Positions 28,915 to 37,594 of a DNA stretch of 64,000 bases are shown here, piece by piece. The notes under the pieces are model-generated. The model was not told where the DNA came from, did no database searches, and worked only from the letters and a program-made list of their open reading frames with translations. Source of the DNA: JAKVCB01 sp963578605 (lineage in GTDB: Bacteria; Planctomycetota; Planctomycetia; Pirellulales; Lacipirellulaceae); NCBI GenBank assembly GCA_963578605.1, contig CAUZEA010000014.1, forward strand, positions 1 through 64,000. Reading direction: 5' to 3'. The position numbers and the translations under genes were made by a program. Position 1 is the stretch's first letter. Each line of letters begins with the position of its first letter.

Positions 28915-30122
28915 CAGAATGCCTCCTGCAGAATCCCCAGTAATTCCTGCTGGGTCGGAACACGCGGATTAATACGCATCAACCGTTTGATAGTATACGA
29001 TTTTCGGGAAAAGTCTTCGAGCATATCTTCAGTGACACCAAAGTCACGCAGCCGCTGGGCAATTCCAATATCGTTGCGTAGCTGTGCGACTTCTTCGATC
29101 GATCGATGGGCAGCCTCCTCGGCGGAAAGCCCGGCAACTTCGGCTCCCAGGAGTTGACCCACGCGGGCAATGCGTTCCTGACAAAAAGGCATGTTGTACC
29201 GCATCACAAACGGTAGCAACTGACCGTTTCCTTCGCCGTGGGAAATGTGCAGTGCCGCACCAATCGGATATTCCAATGCGTGCACGACTGCCACTCCACA
29301 AGTAGAAAACGCCATCCCGGCCAGGGTGGCAGCCAGGGCCATTCCCTCGCGGGCCTGGAGATTCTCAGGTTCGCGGACCGCTCTCCGCAAGTTCTGGCCA
29401 ATCAGTTCGATGGCTTTTTCGGCCAGGGCATCCCCCAGGGGATGGTTACCGTCGAAAGGCGAAACCTCACCCTGTTTTAAGCGGGCAGGAAATTCGCGAT
29501 AGTCGACGTTCGTGTAAGCCTCAATTGCGTGGGTGAGGGCGTCGATACCACTGTCGGCTGTGACCTTAGGAGGACACGTCAAGGTAAGTTCCGGGTCGAC
29601 CAATGCCAATGCCGGGCGAAAGTGGTCACTTTGCCCCGCCAATTTGAGCCCCGCCTGATCGTCGGTCAGAATGACAGCTTGCGATACCTCGCTACCAGTT
29701 CCGGCCGTGGTCGGTATTGCGATGAGCGGGCAAAGGGGACCTGGCACGGTATCGACCCCCATGTAGTCGACTGCCGATCCGCCATGTGACAGAATCGCTG
29801 CAGCAGCCTTGGAGACATCGAGGTTGCTGCCTCCTCCCAACCCAAGAACTGCCTTCACTCCGGCCTCACGGGCGGCCTCGGCAGCGGCGTTCGCAACTTG
29901 TAGTGATGGCTCCGGCTCACCACCGTCGAACACTTCGGTTCGAATGCCGGCCTCTTGCAGCGGACCGATGACCCGATCGGCCAGTCCAGCCTGTTTCAAA
30001 ACGGGATCGGTAATGACCAGGATCTTCTCAATCTCAAGACGCCTGGCATGTTCACCTAACCTTGTTACCGCCCCACTCCCAAACAGTAAATGACCGACGG
30101 TATGGAAATTAAAAAAAGGCAT
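28914..30122 (-). CDS. Iron-containing alcohol dehydrogenase
   Basis: A 402-residue group-III (iron-dependent) dehydrogenase that interconverts an alcohol and an aldehyde or ketone with NAD(P). The cofactor loop is GLGGGSNLDVSKAAA near 95-109, followed by IPTTAGTGSEVS near 135. Metal-binding histidines fit DALTHAIEAY near 200 and GVAVVHALEYPIGAALHISHGEGNG near 275. Length is normal. It overlaps the two-ACT gene by one base and is the first gene of that pair. No ribosome site stands out. Substrate unknown. Confidence 0.9.
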   Translation of the reverse strand: MPFFNFHTVGHLLFGSGAVTRLGEHARRLEIEKILVITDPVLKQAGLADRVIGPLQEAGIRTEVFDGGEPEPSLQVANAAAEAAREAGVKAVLGLGGGSNLDVSKAAAAILSHGGSAVDYMGVDTVPGPLCPLIAIPTTAGTGSEVSQAVILTDDQAGLKLAGQSDHFRPALALVDPELTLTCPPKVTADSGIDALTHAIEAYTNVDYREFPARLKQGEVSPFDGNHPLGDALAEKAIELIGQNLRRAVREPENLQAREGMALAATLAGMAFSTCGVAVVHALEYPIGAALHISHGEGNGQLLPFVMRYNMPFCQERIARVGQLLGAEVAGLSAEEAAHRSIEEVAQLRNDIGIAQRLRDFGVTEDMLEDFSRKSYTIKRLMRINPRVPTQQELLGILQEAF

Positions 30123-30399
30123 GTTGGTTTTCCTCGAACCTGTAGATCCTCTTTTGCCCCCATTGGATGATAACGCAAGTCAGCTCTCTGCGTCAGGACC
30201 TACCTAGGACGGGTCAATTGGCGCAATCAGACCGGAGATTTTCTGAACAACTTCCAATAGGTTCGCGAGTTGGACATCGACCTCGGTTTCAGCACGGTCT
30301 GGGTTTTTCGGCCGCAACATAACCGGCAATCAAAACCAGTGATCTGCTCATAAGAGCAACTTACCAGGTGGGATGGTCAATTCGGAAAATGCCTGCCTC

Positions 30400-31566
30400 T
30401 CAGCTGGTGCGATATGCTTTCCACTCATCCGGCATGTCGGCAACTTGAACAGCACGTCCTTCGGTTGCACTCCGGATCGTTGCCAACGTCGCTGCAAGAT
30501 CTTTCATGCCTTCGCGACCATCATATTCCAGCAGAGAATCTTCAAGAACCGCCGTGGCAAACCGACTGAGCGTTGCAAAGTGTGCTTCATCATAATAAGA
30601 ATTGTTGGCAACCCACGAGCGGTCTGGCCCATCATCGAGATGGTAATCGACCGACCTCCCATTCCGCAGTATCGTGACTGGTGGAACGTAAGGCCAGCCT
30701 GGCGCTGCTCCCCCACCTTCGCCGAAAACGCGAAGCGTTCCTCGGGTACCAATCACTTCGGTGCGAAAGCCGACATAGGATCCTGCTTCGGGAGGCGTTT
30801 CAATTTGGGTCCACACCCCGTCGGCAACCCCACCCGCGTAGTTCCAGGTGACAGCGGTAATTCCACGGCGTTCTGCTTCGGGCCCGTACCCAAACGGACG
30901 GGCCAACGCCGAAACCGTTTCGATCTCCAGGTCGCCAGCCAACAATCGTGCCGAAGCAAACAGGTGTGAGCCGTGATCCATGAAAAAGGGAAACTCGCCA
31001 CCTCCCGACAGTTGAGGATTAAATCTCCAGGGGACATCGTGCCCGCGCCCTTCGAGCCGGGCATGTTCAGCCGGTGTGAAAACCCAAACATCTTTCGTTT
31101 GCCGCAACTGAACGATGTCTCCGATTTCGCCTTCCTTGATCAGTCGGTGAGCCAATCGATGCGGGGAGTGAAAATAATAGCTTTCACCAACCGCAAATTT
31201 TACCTCAGCTGCTTCAGCGGCGGAAACCATTTGTCGCGCTTCGCCCAGGCTGTGGGTCATTGGTTTTTCACAGTAGACATGCTTGCCAGCGTTGGCCGCC
31301 GCCACGACAATCTCATGATGCACAAAAGGAGGTGCAATGATGTCAACCGCATCAATTTCACCGTCTGCGAGCAACCGCCGATAGTCATCGTACTGTTTCG
31401 TGATCCCCAGATCGGTTGCGATCTGCTGAAGCGCGTCGCTGTTTTTGTCGCACACCGCCACAAGCTCAATCGCATCGATCGCTGTCAGCGCATTCCGATG
31501 GCAAGGACCGGCGATTTTGGCTGCTGCTCCAATCAAACCTACCCGTAGCTTTCGTGTTTCCGGCAC
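30400..31566 (-). CDS. Gfo/Idh/MocA-family oxidoreductase
   Basis: A 388-residue NAD(P)-dependent oxidoreductase of the glucose-fructose oxidoreductase type, large in planctomycetes and mostly acting on sugars or inositols. The N-terminal nucleotide fold starts RVGLIGAAAKIAGPCHRNAL; the catalytic lysine fits EKPMTHSLGEA; and FMDHGSHLFASARLLAG is the usual active-site aspartate/histidine region. The GTG start at 31566 has AGGAG at 31573-31577; the frame goes on to 31602 without support. It stands alone between a dehydrogenase and an SDR gene of the same strand. Substrate unknown. Confidence 0.88.
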   Translation of the reverse strand: MPETRKLRVGLIGAAAKIAGPCHRNALTAIDAIELVAVCDKNSDALQQIATDLGITKQYDDYRRLLADGEIDAVDIIAPPFVHHEIVVAAANAGKHVYCEKPMTHSLGEARQMVSAAEAAEVKFAVGESYYFHSPHRLAHRLIKEGEIGDIVQLRQTKDVWVFTPAEHARLEGRGHDVPWRFNPQLSGGGEFPFFMDHGSHLFASARLLAGDLEIETVSALARPFGYGPEAERRGITAVTWNYAGGVADGVWTQIETPPEAGSYVGFRTEVIGTRGTLRVFGEGGGAAPGWPYVPPVTILRNGRSVDYHLDDGPDRSWVANNSYYDEAHFATLSRFATAVLEDSLLEYDGREGMKDLAATLATIRSATEGRAVQVADMPDEWKAYRTS

Positions 31567-31844
31567 CAACAACTCCTGGATAACGTGAAGAACGAATTCC
31601 AACCACTCTTGGAATTGGCCATCACAACCTCACTTGAGAATGACATCTCGATAAGTGGGGAGTATTTTCGGCCACGTTGAACTCCTCAAATTCACGGCGG
31701 GACCGACAAACCGTTTCTCACTCGCAACGCGTACCAAAACCGATATGCCAACGGAAAAACGGGACGCGAGAAACCTGCCAGTGACCAGGTCACCCTATGC
31801 AGGTTGGCAATGATGTCGGTGGAACGGCCGACCCGACGCACACT

Positions 31845-32669
31845 TCACACATACCATTTGCCATACTTGGCTGTCCGGCTTTCACGGAAATCCCCAGCCA
31901 AAGGCATGATCGAGAGCTGTCCCCCGTCGGCTACCAGGGTTTGTCCTGAAATGAATCGCGATTCTTCCGAAGCAAGGAACATTGCCAATTCCGCGATATC
32001 TTTCGGCTCCGCGCAAAAACCAACTGGTACCACCTTGGTCTCGTTGTCCCAATCGAAATCATCACCCAGCACGGCTTCCTGATTCTCGACCCTGACCCAA
32101 CCAGGTGCGATGGCATTAACGCGAACTCCTTTTTGGATGAGTTCCAACGATAACACCCGAGTCATGGCAACAATGGCACCTTTTGTAGCTGCGTAAACGG
32201 CATGCTCCGTCATCCCTGCAAAGGCATGGACCGACGTGAGATTAATCACATAGCTCGGGGCGGCCTCGACCAGAGCCGGAAGTAATGCCTGGGTCAGGAA
32301 GAACTGGGCCCGCAGGTTGACGTTGATCAGGGTGTCGAAATGTTTTGGCTCTAGTTCTTCAAAGGGAGTGTTATGGGTAATTCCGGCATTGTTGACCAGC
32401 ACGTCACATCCACCAAGAAAACCGATCGCCTTGTCGGCCAGTTCCTTGAGGGGATCAATCTCGCGAAAATCGGCCGAAAACGCTATCGCTTTTCCACCGG
32501 CCTTGGTAATTTCTTCAACAGCCGAGAGTGCACCCTCACTGCTGCGCGAATAGTGCAGCACAACGTCGGCACCCTGGCGGGCCATTTCCAGGGCAATGCC
32601 CCGTCCAATGCCCGTCCCTGAACCAGTCACCACCACTTTTTTTCCTGCCATCTTGCCAACTGGGGCCAT
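31845..32669 (-). CDS. Short-chain dehydrogenase/reductase (SDR)
   Basis: A 274-residue classical SDR. The cofactor motif is TGSGTGIGRG (about 16-25), NNAG is near 96, and the catalytic tetrad fits S in NLTSVHAF, then YAATKG for Tyr and Lys. It reads as glucose-1-dehydrogenase or 3-oxoacyl reductase type; the substrate cannot be told. I start at 32669 because AGGAGG lies at 32677-32682 on the minus strand; longer starts at 32687 and 32735 are less likely. The C-terminal part reads DDFDWDNETKVVPVGFCAEPKDIA before the usual ending. Confidence 0.9.
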   Translation of the reverse strand: MAPVGKMAGKKVVVTGSGTGIGRGIALEMARQGADVVLHYSRSSEGALSAVEEITKAGGKAIAFSADFREIDPLKELADKAIGFLGGCDVLVNNAGITHNTPFEELEPKHFDTLINVNLRAQFFLTQALLPALVEAAPSYVINLTSVHAFAGMTEHAVYAATKGAIVAMTRVLSLELIQKGVRVNAIAPGWVRVENQEAVLGDDFDWDNETKVVPVGFCAEPKDIAELAMFLASEESRFISGQTLVADGGQLSIMPLAGDFRESRTAKYGKWYV

Positions 32670-33064
32670 GGCGAATCCTCCTGTCATGCTGGGACCGACC
32701 TTCTCCGTAAAAGGAGACTCAGTCGGCCAAATCATTTTAATTGCGCCAATGTGGTCTCGGCTGTTCCCACAAGCATCAAGTTCAATGATGGGGGAGGACT
32801 AACACGCAAATACCATGGCTGCGGAGTTCCAAAAGTTGCTTCGGTATCCCCAGACGAATGAGGATAGCATGATCCGCTCCTGACCGGTAGCGACTGCCAG
32901 GGGAAGAGGAGTAAATTGACGGCCAGCAAGAGTCACGTTACCTTGCGGGTTAAACGTATCCCCCTGTAGTCGATCACGGCAGCCTGACGTGGTTGTGAAA
33001 TGGGGCTACGTTGCGTTCCAACTGGTGAATCATAACTCACAAACCTTCAAAAACTGAAAAGAAC
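32670..33064. other. 395-base gap, nothing recognised
   Basis: Divergent intergenic region between the SDR gene and the D-hydroxyacid dehydrogenase gene, so both promoters should lie here. I could not pick out a clear element. Confidence 0.3.
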
Positions 33065-34033
33065 ATGAACCCAGAAAAACTCACGATTGTTGTCCTCGAT
33101 GGGCACACCTTGAATCCTGGAGATTTGAGCTGGGACCGGCTGGAAGGTCTGGGACAAACCACCATTTACGATCAATCGGCCCCGGCCGAAGTGCAAGAGC
33201 GAGCCAAAGACGCTGAAATCGCGATCACCAACAAATCACTGTTGCCAGGCAACGTAATCTCGGCACTGCCCAAGCTGCAATACATTGGCGTCCTGGCCAC
33301 TGGTTACAACGTGGTCGACCTTGACTCGGCAAGGGAACGAAGTATCCCTGTCACGAACATTCCGACCTACGGTACCCGGTCGGTAGCTCAAATGGTGTTC
33401 GCCCATGTGCTCAACTTCACTCAACACGTTGCCCACCATGCCGGGACAGTCTGCGATGGCCGTTGGGCCAGCTGCCCTGAATTTTGTTACTGGGATCACC
33501 CGATGGTTGAACTGGATGGCTTGACGATGGGAATTGTCGGCTATGGCCGTATTGGACGAGCAACCGCGCAATTGGCAAGTGCTTTTGGCATGAAGGTTCT
33601 AGTGTACGATGCCTACCCTGTTGAATCAACTGCGCCAACGCGCATGGTTGACCTGGAAACGATCTTTCGTGAAAGCGATTTTGTGAGCCTGCATTGTCCA
33701 CTGACCGCCGAAAATAAAAAGCTGGTCAATCCCGAAAGATTGGCATTGATGAAGCCGACAGCCTATCTGATCAACACGGCCCGTGGCCCGCTCGTCGATG
33801 AAGCCGCCCTGGCGGTCGCACTTTCGACCGGCCAAATAGCGGGGGCGGGCCTTGACGTGTTAACGGTCGAACCGCCCGCGGCGGATCACCCACTGTATGG
33901 CCTGAAGAATTGTGTGATCACACCGCACATTGCATGGGCCACGCGGGCCGCTCGGGCCCGTTTGCTCAACACGGCGGTCGATAATCTGGAAGCTTTTCTG
34001 GCGGGCAATCCACAGAACGTGGTGAACCCGTGA
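33065..34033 (+). CDS. D-2-hydroxyacid dehydrogenase (glycerate/hydroxypyruvate type)
   Basis: A 322-residue NAD-dependent dehydrogenase. The Rossmann motif is GIVGYGRIGRATA (about 158-170). Catalytic residues fit R in NTARGPLVDE, E in LTVEPP and H in TPHIAWATRAAR. The ending TPHIAWAT is typical of the glycerate-dehydrogenase subgroup that handles hydroxypyruvate. It shares ancestry with SerA but lacks the extra domains. The ATG lies 5 bases after an AAAAG-like stretch with no clear ribosome site. Confidence 0.92.
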   Translation: MNPEKLTIVVLDGHTLNPGDLSWDRLEGLGQTTIYDQSAPAEVQERAKDAEIAITNKSLLPGNVISALPKLQYIGVLATGYNVVDLDSARERSIPVTNIPTYGTRSVAQMVFAHVLNFTQHVAHHAGTVCDGRWASCPEFCYWDHPMVELDGLTMGIVGYGRIGRATAQLASAFGMKVLVYDAYPVESTAPTRMVDLETIFRESDFVSLHCPLTAENKKLVNPERLALMKPTAYLINTARGPLVDEAALAVALSTGQIAGAGLDVLTVEPPAADHPLYGLKNCVITPHIAWATRAARARLLNTAVDNLEAFLAGNPQNVVNP

Positions 34034-34306
34034 TCGAGAAGAAAGTACTTTCCAATAACGATTTGGTGGCCCTGAAGTCGCCCTGCGTCCCAGCGGGTTA
34101 CAGACGTTCGCCCCGAATCGTAGAGGCAAACGATATGGAATCGACGTGAATTTCCCAACACAGGTGTTGCCTCCGAAGCCACCGTCACGCTGTCTTATCA
34201 AACTCACTGCTGTTCATGGCAGGGGAATCGAGAATTCGCCAACTCACCAGGAATTTCCTCGCGGTTGACCTTTAAAGAGACTGGAAAACTCCTAGAAAGC
34301 CAGGGG

Positions 34307-34600
34307 CTAGCGGCACGAACCCGCGCGAAGCTGTGCCCGCATCTTATCGACCGATTCGGGTGTCGACTCCCAGGCAGACCGATAGTCGAGTTGGTCATCG
34401 CTGGTGCAAATGGGTAATTCGCTATCGGCTCCTGGAGGCCGCTTGTACCGGCAACCAAACTTGGCCGTACATTGACTGAGCCGATTCTTGTAGGGACAAC
34501 GCACCAGCGCCTGCTTGTCGGAATGCTCGACGATCTGGCTAAAGATCGCCGTGATCCGCTTAATGCGTTTTTCGAATTCAGCCGGGTCGATGGTCTGCAT
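34307..34600 (-). CDS. Small cysteine-rich protein of unknown function
   Basis: About 97 residues from the likely start MQTIDPAEFEKRI; the frame extends 7 codons further to 34621. The middle has ALVRCPYKNRLSQCTAKFGCRYKRP, with further cysteines at ELPICTS and near the C terminus, a spacing that could bind zinc or an Fe-S cluster. No family is recognised. It lies 97-120 bases after the corrinoid-protein gene on the same strand and may belong to that unit. The overlapping frame 34204-34638 is less protein-like. Confidence 0.5.
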   Translation of the reverse strand: MQTIDPAEFEKRIKRITAIFSQIVEHSDKQALVRCPYKNRLSQCTAKFGCRYKRPPGADSELPICTSDDQLDYRSAWESTPESVDKMRAQLRAGSCR

Positions 34601-34717
34601 TCGTAGCCTTGCCAAAACCATTCTCGTCGAACGGGCAAACGGCCAACTCGCGCCGCTCGGGGGAAAATAACCCCGCCGCCATGGCCCCCCCGTGATTATA
34701 CCTGAATAAAAAGGGGA

Positions 34718-35464
34718 TTACGACTCTTTGCAGAGGCGTTTCGCAATATCCACACACTCCACGGCTGTTTCACCGTAGGCGTCGGCCCCCATGTCGTCGG
34801 CGAATTCGGCAGTCACGGGGGCACCACCGACCATAAACTTGACATCATCGCGCAGGTCAGCATCGATGAAGGCCTCGATCGTCCGTCCCATATTTGGCAT
34901 CGTGGTCGTGAGCAGTGCCGACATACCAACCACGGTACAACCGTGCTCTTCAACCGCTTCGATAAAATCATCGGCCGAAATATCCACCCCCAAGTCGATC
35001 ACTTCAAAACCGGATCCGCGGAGCATCATGTTGCAGAGATTTTTGCCAATGTCGTGCAGGTCGCCTTTGACGGTTCCCATGATCACTTTGCCAATTGGCT
35101 TAATCCCCGATGCAGAGAGAATAGGTTCAATATGTTTCATACCTGCCTTCATTGCACGGGCGCAGGCCAGCACCTCCGGCACGAAAATAAAGTTCTCCCG
35201 AAACTTGATACCGACGATTCCCATCCCAGCGATGAGACCATCATCCATCAGCGTCAGGGCGGTCGTGCCAGCCTCAAGTTGCGCAACGGTCATTTGATCG
35301 ACCTGGATGTGGTCACCTTGAATAATATTCGCGGCGATCTCCTGCAATTCCGGCGCGATCTTCACGTAGAGATTGACGAGTTCGCGACGCTCTTCGGGAC
35401 GTTCGATGAACTCCTTGATTTGCGATTGAATAAATTCGTTCTGGATATCCGATAAATCAGCCAT
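34718..35464 (-). CDS. Corrinoid (B12-binding) methyltransferase subunit
   Basis: A 248-residue methyltransferase-associated corrinoid protein, like MtbC/MttC/MtmC and the middle of MetH. Residues 10-110 form the helical cap domain; the B12 fold has KVIMGTVKGDLHDIGKNLC with D135, H137 and G140 of DxHxxG, where H137 would ligate cobalt. MSALLTTTMP and VGGAPV complete the site. It would carry a methyl group between the two methyltransferases encoded upstream. Its leader holds four 16-bp repeats. No reductive-activation protein is encoded next to it. Confidence 0.93.
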   Translation of the reverse strand: MADLSDIQNEFIQSQIKEFIERPEERRELVNLYVKIAPELQEIAANIIQGDHIQVDQMTVAQLEAGTTALTLMDDGLIAGMGIVGIKFRENFIFVPEVLACARAMKAGMKHIEPILSASGIKPIGKVIMGTVKGDLHDIGKNLCNMMLRGSGFEVIDLGVDISADDFIEAVEEHGCTVVGMSALLTTTMPNMGRTIEAFIDADLRDDVKFMVGGAPVTAEFADDMGADAYGETAVECVDIAKRLCKES

Positions 35465-35466
35465 TA

Positions 35467-35530
35467 CTACTCAAAAACAGGGCTACTCAAAAACAGGGCT
35501 ACTCAAAAATAGGGCTACTCAAAAACAGGG
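35467..35530 (-). repeat. Four 16-bp tandem repeats in the leader of the corrinoid gene
   Basis: Units CTACTCAAAAACAGGG run head to tail at 35467, 35483, 35499 and 35515; the third has one change (AAT for AAC). They end two bases before the ATG of the corrinoid gene as read on the minus strand, and begin 33 bases after the preceding stop. Each repeat puts a GAG in the same register as the one next to the real start. Confidence 0.95.
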
Positions 35531-35562
35531 CTCGCCGTGATCGCAACTTCCGCGAACCACGC

Positions 35563-36438
35563 TTATTTCAAACTTTTGACAAAAGCTCTCACATGATCGG
35601 GGCCTGTCCCGCAACATCCACCAACGATATTGGCACCAGCTTCGACCATCTGCGGTATATGCTTGGCCATCTGCTCGGGCGAATCAGGATAGACAATTTC
35701 TTTGCCCACGATCTTGGGAATTCCGGCATTCACATGCGTGAGGATAGGCCGGTCGGTCGCTCCCCGCATGGCAACCACAATCTCCAGTAAATGTTCGATA
35801 GCCAAACCGCAATTGGTTCCCACGACGTCAGCCCCAGCTTCGGCCAGCCGCATTGCGCCGTCGGCTGGGGTCACCCCCATCATGGTAAAGTAACCACGAG
35901 GCCCCTTGTCGAAAGTCAGGGTTGCCGCAACTGGCAACCCGGTGGTCTCCTTGGCAGCCTTGATGGCCAGACTAATTTCGCCCACATCGCTCATCGTCTC
36001 GACACAAAATCCATCGACTCCTCCGGCAGCCAAACTGCGGGCTTGCTCACAAAACACGGAGTACATTTCTGCCTCCGTCGCCACACCATTCGGCTCCAGA
36101 AATTCGCCCGTGGGGCCGATCGAACCGACCACAAAACAACCTTCTGGTGCTACCGAACGGGCAAGCTCGGCTCCCTTGCGATTCAATTCCTCCACCCGCT
36201 CTCCCTGACCGTACTTCTTGAGCATATAACGGTTGCCCCCGAAGGAATTCGTCTCCACCAGGTTAGAGCCAGCATCAAAATAATTCCTGGCCATTTGTCG
36301 AATCACTTCCGGATGTGTATCGTTCATCAGCTCGGGGCACCCACCCGGCTCTAAACCGTTAGTCTGGAGGTAGGTACCGGTCGCTCCGTCGGAAACCAAC
36401 GTTTTGTCAGCTGCAATTCGATCCAGCAAGACACTCAT
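35563..36438 (-). CDS. Homocysteine S-methyltransferase family protein
   Basis: A 291-residue barrel protein of the Hcy-binding family (BHMT, MmuM and the N-terminal part of MetH), which moves a methyl group to homocysteine to form methionine. The three zinc cysteines are C210 (GTNCG), C275 and C276 (GGCCGTGP). LVSDGATGTYLQ and VETNSFGGNRY are the usual substrate-loop segments. The start at 36438 has GGAAA upstream; ATG 36453 is an alternative. It begins 18 bases after the methyltransferase gene and precedes the corrinoid gene, so it probably uses the methyl-corrinoid. Confidence 0.93.
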   Translation of the reverse strand: MSVLLDRIAADKTLVSDGATGTYLQTNGLEPGGCPELMNDTHPEVIRQMARNYFDAGSNLVETNSFGGNRYMLKKYGQGERVEELNRKGAELARSVAPEGCFVVGSIGPTGEFLEPNGVATEAEMYSVFCEQARSLAAGGVDGFCVETMSDVGEISLAIKAAKETTGLPVAATLTFDKGPRGYFTMMGVTPADGAMRLAEAGADVVGTNCGLAIEHLLEIVVAMRGATDRPILTHVNAGIPKIVGKEIVYPDSPEQMAKHIPQMVEAGANIVGGCCGTGPDHVRAFVKSLK

Positions 36439-36456
36439 AAGTATTTCCAGCATCTT

Positions 36457-37503
36457 CTAAGTTGCATGTTCGCTGTGCCAATCCTTGACCGCCAGTAGAA
36501 TCTCTTTGAGATTCTCAATCGGAGTCTGCAAAGGGATGGCGCATTCGGGACCGACGAGTTGAATCCCCGCGTCGAGGTTTTTGTAGACCTCTTTTCGCAC
36601 AGTCTCTGGCCCCTTGGCATAAAGCGTTTCGGGGTTGTTAATGTTCCCCACCAGTGAGATCCGCTCTTGGACCACATCCATCGATTCTTCCGGTTCGTTT
36701 TTCGAATCGTAATGAAAAGCGGCCATTCCGGTTTGGGCAATGAACTCCATCCGATCCACGGTCCTGCCACAGATGTGCAGAATGATCGGGATTGGAATAT
36801 CCGTTACGAATTCCTGGTGCATTTCCTTGAGAAAGCGATCGTAATAATCGCCGCTCACAAGATCCCCCGTGGCGTGGTCGGGAAGTGTAACTGCATCGGC
36901 GCCGGCTTCCAGCTGTGCCCGCCCAAAATCGACCGTAGCCTTTTTCATTTTCTCCAGGCATTGCATCGTCTTACCTGGATCATCGTATGACATCAACAGA
37001 AACTTTTCGACGCCAAAGCAATGGTAGCCAAGCGACCACGGGCCCATCGTTTTACCGATCACGCAAACTTCGTCTCCAAACTCTTTCTTCAAAATGCCGA
37101 TCGCGTCAAGCACACATTTCGTATCGGGGTGCGTGAGAAGGTTGTTCGGAATCTTGATATCCTCCGGCTCCGACCAGATCGGCTCGTTCATCCTGACGGT
37201 CGGCCAGTTGTCCTTTTCCTCCCACTGCATCCTGCAACCCAGGGCCGATGACTCCTGAATGATCGAAAAGACGGGCATGACCGTATCGAAGCCAAGCTCT
37301 GTGTGCCCGGTTGCCGCCAGGCGAGCCATCTTCTCCGGATCACGATTCGCCAGTGGGAAATTCGCGCCGACCAGGTCCATCAATTCAACGGTCGCTACCG
37401 AGGTTGGATTACAAACCGGAGTGCGGTCAACCGGTTCACGACGCAAAGCGGCCAGCACACGTTGGCGGCTCGTCATCGGGGCAACGGGAGAAGATGCGTT
37501 CAT
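36457..37503 (-). CDS. UroD-fold methylcobamide methyltransferase (MtaA/MtbA-like)
   Basis: A 348-residue member of the uroporphyrinogen-decarboxylase superfamily, but of the methyltransferase branch. The zinc site HxC...C is visible: H243 and C245 in ILHICGRTVDRM and C321 in VGPECAIP, at about the spacing of MtaA and MtbA. True UroD lacks these. It sits upstream of the homocysteine methyltransferase and corrinoid genes, so it should transfer a methyl group to or from the corrinoid. The methyl donor is unknown; a methoxyl compound, methylated amine or thiol is possible. Confidence 0.9.
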   Translation of the reverse strand: MNASSPVAPMTSRQRVLAALRREPVDRTPVCNPTSVATVELMDLVGANFPLANRDPEKMARLAATGHTELGFDTVMPVFSIIQESSALGCRMQWEEKDNWPTVRMNEPIWSEPEDIKIPNNLLTHPDTKCVLDAIGILKKEFGDEVCVIGKTMGPWSLGYHCFGVEKFLLMSYDDPGKTMQCLEKMKKATVDFGRAQLEAGADAVTLPDHATGDLVSGDYYDRFLKEMHQEFVTDIPIPIILHICGRTVDRMEFIAQTGMAAFHYDSKNEPEESMDVVQERISLVGNINNPETLYAKGPETVRKEVYKNLDAGIQLVGPECAIPLQTPIENLKEILLAVKDWHSEHAT

Positions 37504-37594
37504 ACGCGGTAAATCAACCTGTTCTGGGTAACCATGTAGCAGACCTCTGGCGAAAACAACCGTGGCGACCGTCCGAGCAAGCCACTGTGACGTT

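Noticed and set aside
34204..34638. 145-codon minus-strand ORF overlapping the Cys-rich small gene
   Set aside because: Composition is less protein-like than the overlapping frame, and it lacks any start signal.
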